Origin: Chrysomallon squamiferum
Taxonomy: Eukaryota; Mollusca; Gastropoda; Neomphalida; Peltospiridae
NCBI GenBank assembly: GCA_012295275.1
Contig: CM022679.1
Coordinates: forward strand, 14,409,842-14,423,341
Length of the DNA stretch: 13,500 nucleotides
Reading direction: 5' to 3'
Made by a program: the position numbers and the translations under genes. Below the pieces are notes generated by a model that was given only the letters and a program-made list of their open reading frames with translations, did no database searches and was not told the origin of the DNA. Position 1 is the stretch's first letter. Every line of letters starts with the position of its first letter. Shown piece after piece: positions 1-9,859 of this stretch.

Positions 1-251
1 AGAAAATAACTAGACATATCCATAAACAGTTAAATTATAAGCACAATGACAAATGTAGCTATGTAAATAACAAGCACACAATATTCATGATGAAATAGAC
101 TATTGTACTTTCAAAGTGTTGTGATAGTAATATTTTTGTAAAAACAAAAACAAATCTTTTTATATGCTTTTCAGATTGTGATAAAAATATCAGCTGTTTT
201 CTGTTTTTCTTAATAATAATAATTAAAAAATAAAAAATAAAAATAATAAAA

Positions 252-289
<38 letters not shown>

Positions 290-3040
290 GACAAAGTAGA
301 AGAAGAATAAAAACCCCTAAAATAATATTATGTTTCGTTATTAAAATATTGTCAAGCACTAATGAAAGTAGTTAAATAAAAAAATTACAGTGTGGTGACT
401 GCCATGTTCAGTATATGTAGTAAAAAGTTATAACTGAAATCATGGCTTAATATTAAAAAAAACCAATAATAATAAAATTAATAATAATAATGACAATAAT
501 AATAATAATAATATAAATAAATAAAAAATTTTTTTCACAAAAACAATATACTAATAAAATTTACATAAACGTTTTAATTTTTTTTTTTTTTTTAGTTAAG
601 TATAGAAATATGTTCTGTTTGTTAATTAAAAAAACAACAAAAAACCCATAACCCAAAAGACAAAGAAAACAAAAGAATAAACCTAGAAATGAAACACAAC
701 ATACACAGAAAACACACACAGACAAACAACAAAATGACCAAAAATAAAATAAGTTTCTAATATTCTGGGAAAAGACTTAATAAATATTTGTAAAAAATCG
801 ATTTCTCATCATTTCCATTTAATGTCCATCAGTTAGAAACATAAATTTAAAAAAACAAAATAAAATTTTCTTAACCAAAATACACACACGTTTTTAACAT
901 TTCTTTAACACAAATGACTGTCACAGAAATCATTTTCCACATATATATTTATAATAATAATAATAATAAATAAATAATTAAATAAATAAATAAATATTAA
1001 TAATAACATAAAAAAAAAAAATCAGACAAACCCCTTATGAAGCATTTATAAATAAAAGTACTAATAAAATTATCTCCCTTTTCAAAAGCAAATTTACCAA
1101 GCAAATAATGAAACATTTATTTAAAAACTAAATACATCTAATAGTGCTACAAAGCAAACAGAAATCTGATGTAACTCATCAAAAGAACAATTTTTTAAAT
1201 GTTTTATAATAGTAATAAATAAACTGTGTCCAGTAATACTATATGTGTATTTAAAAATAATAATAATAAAAAAAAAAATTAATTATAATAATTTTTTAAC
1301 AAATATGTTTTAAAACACCAGTGGTTTTTTACAATTTAAAAATAAGAAAAACCAATTATTATTATGAATAATATTATCAACATTTTAAAAATGACTGTCT
1401 ATTTGATATGGATGTATCCATGATTATGAAAATATTATTTTCATTATGCTCGATGTAATTCAAAAGATAAAATGAGTTTCATGATGGAGATGAAAAAAAA
1501 AAAATAGTGCATGCAGGATGCAACCCATTTTTGTTCCCTGTGTTACTAACATTTTGTTTTTGAATATATATTTAACTTCAAAATAATTTAGTTATTACTT
1601 TTTTAATCTTCCCCACTATTTAAATATTTTTGAACAAATTAATAATTTGAAAAGATGACAGTATCCCTAAGTCTTTTCTTACCACAAATAAAAAAAAAAA
1701 AAAAAAAAAAAGAAATAAACAAAGAAATAAATAAATATATAAATTAGAAAAAAAAAAAAAAAAAAAAAAAGAAGATAAAAAAAAATATGAAAAAAAATAA
1801 AAATATGAAATAAGATAAAACAATAAATAAACAAAAATGTTTTAAATAAATAAAAAAGATAATAATAATTATAATAAAAAATATGAAAAATGATGATTCT
1901 AATAAAAATAAATTTAAAAAGAATTCAAAGGACACTGCTGCCATTTAAAAATGGATACACATGTAAAATACTTTGTCTACTGCTCTGAACAAAACTGCTC
2001 AGCTTACATTTGTCAAGTCTCTGCTACAGATACTGGGATCAAATACACATACTAGCACCTATATTATAATATATATATATATATATATATATTGTTGATT
2101 TATCTACATGATTGGCTCTATTTCACATTTCTATTAATCGTGGTTTATTGGGTGCTTCTCTATAAATTCTAGAGAAAATATTTACCAAAATTCTGTTCTG
2201 TTTTTCGTTGGATTAATATAAATATGAATGTCATTTTATGCTAAGTTTTATCATTCAAAACTGAATTTCTTTTCTAAACATTTCCTCAAACAGCATGTTT
2301 TTTTTTTTTTTTTTTTTTGCATGTTTGCAGGTTTGAATCTTGGTTGAGTCTTACTTTGATGTTTTTGTTTTGTTTTTTTAAACATAAAGTTTCTCTCCTT
2401 AAATATCTTGTCTTGACATTTTTCTCATGGAAATATTTAGTCTTTCAGAATGAATTTTAAACATCCACTTTTATTGTCTCTCTCTCTCTCATCAAAGTTG
2501 TTAGGTTCTTACATGATATTCAAGTCTTTTGCATTGTGTCCTCAATATCAAATTCTAACATTTGTCTAAAAAAAAACATATTTTTTTTTTTTTTAAATTT
2601 ATTATACTTAAATCTGAACATCAAATTTTAACATTTGACTATCAAATTATTGTAATGTTTGTCATTATGTTGATGTACAATGTCTTTCATTTGGCTGGAA
2701 ATGAGCAAGCCAAGGAGTATTGTATTATAAACCTGGGGGGAGGGGGTGGTTGTTTTTCTAAGGAAGAAAAGGGCGAGGAAGGGAGGGATGATATATCAGA
2801 ACATTTTACACTGTAGTCTACAATAAACCTTATTTTTCTCTTCTTTATTTAAAAAAAAAAAAAATAATTTCTCACCTCTGAAGATGGAAATAGGTGAAAT
2901 AAGGAAGGATAATGCCAGGAACCTTTACATTCTATACTACACTAAATTTAACATGTCATAAATGTTTTATAATAAGTATGTCATCTTCTGGGATGGTTAA
3001 TTCATGAGAATGGAAGTTATATTCTGCACTAAACTTTAAC
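1..3040. other. AT-rich 3' flank with microsatellites, no gene seen
   Basis: No reading frame with normal amino-acid composition exists on either strand. Contents: (AAT)n about 251-289; mixed AAT/AAAT tracts about 470-520, 950-1005 and 1250-1270; poly(A) runs at 1689-1711 and 1747-1770; (TA)n about 2070-2092; poly(T) about 2299-2318; (TC)n about 2478-2490. 1921-2060 is more complex but has no coding sign. About 2785-3035 holds three weakly similar segments, each GGAT...-ATTCTA/TGCACTAAA-like. It may include distal 3' UTR. Confidence 0.6.
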
Positions 3041-3049
3041 TGTTTTACT

Positions 3050-3061
3050 TTTATTTTTATT
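3050..3061 (-). terminator. Candidate poly(A) signals, two AATAAA hexamers
   Basis: Two adjacent AATAAA hexamers on the transcript strand (3061-3056 and 3055-3050) lie about 100 nt beyond the stop codon. They would give a short 3' UTR. The surrounding DNA is so AT-rich that the hexamer also occurs by chance many times further down, so the true cleavage site cannot be set. Confidence 0.35.
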
Positions 3062-3114
3062 ATTATTAATATATATATTTTTTAAAGTAGTCTCTGCTCT
3101 GGCTGGATGCTCTA

Positions 3115-3153
3115 TGGGGGATGGGAGGGGGTGAGGTAAGAAGAAGGGTGGGG
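3115..3153 (-). promoter_or_regulatory. C-rich pyrimidine element in the 3' UTR
   Basis: Starting 5 nt after the stop codon, the transcript strand reads CCCCACCC, then TTCTTCTTACC, then runs of C5, C3 and C5 separated by single bases, ending in CATAG. Such clusters are the kind of site bound by KH proteins (hnRNP K, PCBP) that control mRNA translation or stability. The first 8 nt equal the start of the mammalian DICE element as I recall it. It could instead be a polypyrimidine tract serving a cryptic acceptor (CATAG). Function is inferred only. Confidence 0.4.
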
Positions 3154-3158
3154 CTGTT

Positions 3159-3401
3159 TTAAATCTGAACATTGATGATCTTCTTGGCCTGCAGAGCTGA
3201 GAAGAGGATGTAGAGAACCCAGAGGACGATGAAGAGAACTGCACACATGTACTTCGGTATGACAGCACCGCCCAGCTCACCCCTCCCGAACACGCCCAGG
3301 TACCGCCTCAGCACCAGCACAAACAGGGCTATGGTGGCAGCGATTGTGTAGAGCACCACGCTGAAACCAAGAGATCCTGGAGGCACTTCAAAATCTTTAC
3401 C
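3159..3401 (-). CDS. SLC8A (NCX): NCX exon w9: last two membrane helices and stop
   Basis: 243-bp terminal coding exon, 80 residues and TAA at 3161-3159; acceptor cacttccag, phase 0. GKDFEVPPGSLGFSVVL parallels the FKVSPGTLAFSVTL stretch of vertebrate NCX. Two hydrophobic helices follow (about exon residues 11-31 and 51-70), joined by LRRYLGVFGRGELGG, which contains the conserved GGELGG-like turn. The protein ends SALQAKKIINVQI, close to the usual NCX C-terminus in position. The start is fixed by the splice site, since upstream sequence in the same frame is intronic. Confidence 0.96.
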   Translation of the reverse strand, partial: GKDFEVPPGSLGFSVVLYTIAATIALFVLVLRRYLGVFGRGELGGAVIPKYMCAVLFIVLWVLYILFSALQAKKIINVQI

Positions 3402-4897
3402 CTGGAAGTGACAAGCACAGAGAAGAAAAATGTTACAAAACAGATTGTTGTTGTTAGATACAACTGAATGAATGAATGAATGAACTAATAAGTTAATGAA
3501 CAAATAAACAAAATGAAATAAATAAGTAAATAAGTAAAATAAAATAAAATAAAGAAAAATATAAACAGAGAAAACAAGAAAGAAAATGAAAGAATAAATG
3601 CAGCTTTCCTTGTCTTCTTACCACCTTGACTTATTTAAATTAATGTTTCAGTGGATGAATCAGATTTGTTAATGACAGCATGAAACAACACGTACAGACA
3701 GACAGAAAATCATTAAACCCTGTTTTCACTCTCACAGACATCTTCAGATCAGCCAAGGCCTCCTTGGGGACAATGTGGCTCCTAGAGAAAATGGCTGAAT
3801 TACACAATAATACGAATGATGACTTTGGCTCCAGTTCATTTTGTAAATGTATTTCAGTTTCAGTTTTTCCTTCTCTCAGTATCACCTGACTCAACAGACA
3901 GACAACTCATCTGTTTTGGCTGCAGTGAACTAGATTCAGGTTATGTTTGATAAATATCTTAGAATTTTTAATCTTTGTTTTCATTTAATAGCATGTGTCG
4001 TAGACAAAACACAAAAACAAATGTGTTGTAATATTAATGCAAATAACATGGTCTCAGATTCTGTTTTTAACATTAAATGATTAATACCATATTCTACAGT
4101 ATTGATTTTAATTTTTTATTTTTTCATCATTTCACTTCAGTGTTAATATATTCTGAATGCAAACTACAAAATTCATTATGCAAATTGGATGTAAGGGTCC
4201 TTTTTCAGTGACAAAATATAATATTAAATTTTATTTACTTTAGCTTTTATTTTGTTTATTTTACCTTTTAAAATTCTTTATTTAAAAAAGTTGTGAAATG
4301 AAAACAAATGTACATACTAAAATGTCAGAAACATTAGAAAACTAAATGAAAATAATCTGTTAATAAATTTCATGATATATATTTTATTATTACATATTAA
4401 TGAAATGATGTCTGATAGATCCAAAATATTAAATGCATTATCTTATACTTTATGAATGTAATTTAATTAAAAAAATAATTGTTTTGACATGTAAATTTAA
4501 TACATTTTTTTTTTTTTAATATATTTTGCAAAAATAGATGTATATGATTTTACAAATTAATGAAAAATGAGTTTATGTCCTATGTTTCACACACACACAT
4601 ACAAACAGAACATGCACACAAATACCCACAAAGACAAAAACACACCAAACACACACAGAAGAAAAAAACAAGCACAACATAGAACACATACACATCAGCA
4701 TACACACACAAATGCAAACATACACAGACACAAACACATACACACACAACCATCCTTACAACATACACAGAAGCAAACATAAACACATCACAGAACATAC
4801 ATATGCACACACACATATACAGACATACATACACAAACACACACTCACACAACCATCCTTACAACATACACAGAAGCAAACATAAACACATCACAGA

Positions 4898-4930
<33 letters not shown>

Positions 4931-4955
4931 GACAGACAGAAACAAATAACACAGA

Positions 4956-4988
<33 letters not shown>

Positions 4989-7611
4989 GACAGACACACA
5001 CTGTAATTCACAACAAATGAAAAGTCTGTTACTGATATTTCTCACCTCTTTGACGTTCCAGTAGATGGTGGCAATAAGCCAGGACAGACCGAGCCCTAAA
5101 AAGACGTTGACAGAGTTGCTGCCGTTGACGTTGCCAACACTGCTGTCAGCATACTTCTCCATAATGGCGGCCGTCTTGCTGGCAAACGTGTCTGGCATGC
5201 TGGTTCCCAAGGCAACCAATGTGATAGCAGTGATGCTGTCTTCCAGACCAATCAAACAGCCAAATATCCCAGCAAGGTCACCAATGATAGCAGTGAGGAA
5301 GCCAATCACAGCAAGTGATATACAAAATGCTGGCCAGCCTCCAAGATACTGTGCTGGAGGGATAAAGGCGAAGAGGATCTGGAAGGATAAAACAAATTAA
5401 AATTAAATACTTTGTATATATATATATATATGTGTGTGTGTATATGTGTGTGTGTGTCATATACTGAGTGATTTCTGCATGACGATGAAATGTCTTTTCC
5501 ATAGCTTTCCATGAAAACAAAAGTCAATGGTTTTCTAGAGTTCCATAAAGTCAAATTCTTTGTCAGTCATGGTTGTCACTGGAATCGTGGTGGATTATGC
5601 TGCCATCATTGATCATGATTTCTGTGATACAATAACATTTCAGAACATTAAGTCTGAAAGCTCACAAAAATTACACAGAGTTTAAAGTCCCCACAAAAAT
5701 CAAATACAATTGTCTGAAAGTCTATAAAAATTACATAAAATGATGTCTGGAGTCGATAAAATTCACATAAAATTTATTGAAAAAAAAAAAAAATAAAAAT
5801 AAAAAATATGTTTGAAACTTCATAAACATTACATAAAACTGTGTCTGTAAGTCCACAGAATTCAAATAAAATTGTCTGAAAGCAAAACGAACATGATGTC
5901 GAGTACCTTCCAGAAAAACGTTGCGAAGTGTAGGATGTAATCAAGGAGGGTGGCTGTAGCCAGGTCTCCGCCGTTGACGTTCATGGCGTTTTTGAACTGA
6001 GAGACATATGTCGACTTTTCCAGCTGAAGTGCGTCAAGATTGGCCTTTGTCAGGCTGAGAATACGTGATACAAGACCATTGTACTCTGAAATGTAAGTGA
6101 ATATGTTTTAAAAAGGTTTTTAAGAAAGAAGAAGAAGACGAAAAAGAAAACAATATGCAAACTGGTTGATAAAGCTTTAATGTAACATCTACTGACAATT
6201 CATTATATATATATGTATATACTGAACAAAAAAGTTATGAATTGTTCACATATGAATCATAATTATTTTGTGGAGAAGAGTTTATTACCAAATTGTTAAT
6301 ATAATTATTGTAAAGAGCCTTTCCCTTGAAAACAAAGAGAATACACATTTCACACATGTTTTTTTTTGTAATTTATTTATTTTTTATTAAGTACTTTAAA
6401 CACTTACAAAACCAAAACAACAACAAATCACTTACCATCGTCATTAACTATGGTTATGATTGTTTTCTTGATCTTGCCAATCTGGGCCCCTCCTGTGGCT
6501 TCAAGCAGATCCACTTGAAAACAGTCGTCTCGTTCAGCTTTCTGAAACATTGAGAAAAAACATTTAACTACTGGATCATTTCAATCAGAACCTCTCAAAA
6601 CATGGACCATGGACCATTTTACTTAACATCCAAAACTAAATTTCATTACAATGTTTCCATCACTTCACATCATCAGTTGAAACTAAACAATGTGGTTTTT
6701 GATGCTTATTTTAATACTGTTTTCTCTTTTCACATCATAAAGACAATTTTGTTACCAAAGTTTCTAAACATATTGCATTATCAGTTAAAACAAAAATAAT
6801 AATGTAGTTCATTCAACAGCTTATTTTATCACTGATTTTCTCTTTACAAAACAAACAAACAAAGACAGCTTCGTTGTGAAAGTTTCTGTCATGTGACAAA
6901 TTATCAGTTAAAACAAAATAATAATGTAGTCATTCAACAGCTTATTTTATCACTGTTTTCTTCTTACAAAACAAACAAACAAAGACAGCTTCATTATGAA
7001 AGTTTCTGTCATGTGACAAATTATCTTGACACTCACGTTGCTGGGAAACAGTGGTATGTCGATAGTCAGGTTGGTCTCCTGGTTGTCAAACTTCAGCTCT
7101 CCCTCGCCCCCCTTGTAGTCTATCCCATCCTTGGCGGTGATGTCCTTGGTCTTCCAAGTCACTGAAACGTGGCCATCAGCACCATTGATTCGCTGAACCG
7201 GAACCCGAGCCATCAGCAGACTCTCCTTGATAACGATACTCGGTTTAGCGAACTCCAGTATGCCCGGCTCTGAAAGGGTTAATTGTTGATATTTGTTAAT
7301 GCTGTTGTGTTTCAGTGTGAACAGGGAAGGTGGCTCTCCTGAGAGAAACAGTTGTGTCGCTTTACAATTGTTAAGTAGCGTTTTGTTGACTATGAATGAA
7401 TGAGATAGATATGGAGATTTTAAAAATAAATGAGATAAAGGGAAAACAAAAAAAAAAAATAAAGAAAGGATGAGTAAGAAAAACTGGCAGAATAATTAAT
7501 ACAAAACAAATGTTTCCAAAAAAAAAGAAAAAAATGAAAATGTCTGGAATGGGAAATTATAAGTAAATCATTCAGTCTTGCAGTACTGCTGTGGTGTGTA
7601 TAAATGTGTGA

Positions 7612-7653
<42 letters not shown>

Positions 7654-7658
7654 ATGTG

Positions 7659-7699
<41 letters not shown>

Positions 7700-8031
7700 T
7701 GTGTTTGAATGCAATCTGCACTTACCATCATCGTTGATGATAGTGATCTGACAGATGGCGATGTTGCCGAGAGCGATGTTGTCATCAGGCTCTGTGGTCA
7801 GTTTGACGAAGAAGAACTCGTCAGGTTCCCACTCAAAGTCATCAACGATCTCAATGAAGATTTGTCTCAGAGTCTCGTCCTTCGCAAACTTCACTTTCTC
7901 ATCAAATGTCTTGTAGTCCTCCCCTGCTAGAGCAGTTCCATTGATAGTCTCCACTCTGTGTGACAACAACAACAACAACAACAATTAAACTAGCTATAAC
8001 AACAACAATAATAGTAATAGTAGTAGTAGTA

Positions 8032-8082
<51 letters not shown>

Positions 8083-8227
8083 GTAATAGTATTAGTAGAA
8101 GTAGAAGTAATGGTAATAGTAATAATAGTAATAGTGATAATAATAATAGTAACAATAATAATAATAATAACAGTAATAGTAGTAGTAGTAGTAGTAGTAA
8201 TAATAATAATAGTAACAGTAGTAGTAA

Positions 8228-8258
<31 letters not shown>

Positions 8259-9314
8259 AATAAGAATAGTAATAGTAGTCGTAGAAGTAATAATAATAAT
8301 AGTAGTAACAAGAACAAATCTTTATTTGGAGTGCTCAGTATAAAAATAATTATTGGTAGGTGTGATGATCATGTAATCTGTATTTCAAAAAACTGGAAAA
8401 AAAGACATGTTAAAAAAAACAAAAAACATTAACATTACAAATAATAATTAAAAAAACCCACATCATAGTAATTATTTAAAAAACACCACTCTCTTTGTAT
8501 CATTTTTAAGCCATTTTCCCAACAGAAACAGAATTACTCTGTCAAGAAACAAAATTCACCATCAAAGTAATTATTTATGTATTATGATACTGTCCACACA
8601 CCTGACTCTCTTTACTAGCAATTTAAATCTTTTCTACTCCACACAACTGACTCTCTTTACTAGTAATTTAACTCTTTTCTACTCCACACACCTGACTCTC
8701 TCTTTACTAGTAATTTAACTCTTTTCTACTCCACACAACTGACTCTCTCTTTACTAGCAATTTAAATATTTTCTACTCCACACAACTGACTCTCTTTACT
8801 AGTAATTTAAATATTTTCTACTCCACACAACTGACTCTCTTTACTAGTAATTTAAATATTTTCTACTCCACACACCTGACTCTCTCTTTACTAGTAATTT
8901 AAATCTTTTCTACTCCACACACCTGACGGTCACTGGGCAGTCCAGCTTGCCGTGACGACGGATGCCAATTCTGACCTTGCCCACATTCTCCAGCACAGCT
9001 ACCGCAGCAGCAGTGAATTCGACAACAGGTCTGGTGCCACCCATGCTGTGGTCGAAGTGTTTTGTCGGGCCGCCATGTTCAGCTCGTTCCTCTTCAGGAA
9101 GCTGAATCTTCTCATACAACTGAAACGAAGAGCACAAAATAAATATATATGTATCATTTTTAATAATTTCATTATTCTTAATTTTAAATTCTGCTTCATT
9201 TATTTTGAGATACATAAATAAATCATAATAATAATGCAGTGGCTGTTACTACTACTATTAATAATAATAATAATAATGATGATAATAATAATAATAATAT
9301 TAATAATAATATTG

Positions 9315-9345
<31 letters not shown>

Positions 9346-9827
9346 TGATAATAATAATAATAATATTAATAATAATATTGATAATAATAATAATAATAAT
9401 AGTATTAACAATAATATTAATGATAATAATAATAATAATATTGATAATAATGTTAATAATAATATTAATAATAATAATAATACTGATAATGATGATAATA
9501 ATAATAATAGTTAAATAAATAAATAACAAAAACAAACAAGGAATCAAACAACAAATTAATTAATTAACAGTCAATAACGAAATTCATAACACAAGAAAAA
9601 ATGCAAATATAAACGGTAGATATATCTGTTATGTCACTACAGGCTGTTGGATACAGTCAGTGTTGGAATATTTCATTATTCAAGTATTCACTGCTGTGAC
9701 AGCTGGACAATGACAAATAAACAGACTCAGTGTCTAACACTTAATTCAGCAACAGCTCTTAAATAAAATTACTATCACTATATTTAGACATCCAAACAAC
9801 AAGATATATATATATATATATATATTT

Positions 9828-9859
<32 letters not shown>

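Larger units (their letters stand above)
7956..8922 (-). other. Intron between NCX exons w3 and w4
   Basis: 967 bp, gtgtgt to cacacag. Repeats occupy about two-thirds: the trinucleotide microsatellite at the acceptor end and the 45-47 bp array at the donor end. The unique middle (about 8320-8590) is AT-rich with no recognisable feature. Confidence 0.88.

Noticed and set aside
1620-1944. Phe-rich frames that could look like membrane proteins
   Set aside because: Translations of poly(A) and AAAT tracts. The same applies to 12585-12928.
3112-3153. G-quadruplex on the plus strand
   Set aside because: G-runs are present but the fourth lies after a ~14-nt loop, and the plus strand is not the transcript; the C-rich RNA reading is more relevant.
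3640-3894. Opposed open frames of 84 (minus) and 69 (plus) codons in the w8-w9 intron
   Set aside because: No recognised family, no matching splice sites, no phase fit with the flanking exons. The short cttggcc-type palindrome near 3755 is not enough to call a mobile element.
4567-5309. His/Thr-rich and Val/Cys-rich frames over the CA-repeat
   Set aside because: Dinucleotide repeat translations; only the part at and above 5046 of the minus frame is real NCX exon.
5065-5400. 111-codon plus-strand frame
   Set aside because: Antisense of exon w8, which is clearly the coding strand by homology and splice sites. The plus-strand frames at 7709-7930, 8952-9221 and 12020-12313 are rejected for the same reason.
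7960-8343. Long poly-Ile, poly-Leu and poly-Val frames on both strands
   Set aside because: They are translations of the AAT/AGT/AAC microsatellite and have no start context, composition or homology of a gene.
9200-9547. Poly-Asn and poly-Ile frames of about 90-115 codons
   Set aside because: Translations of the AAT/GAT microsatellite inside an NCX intron.
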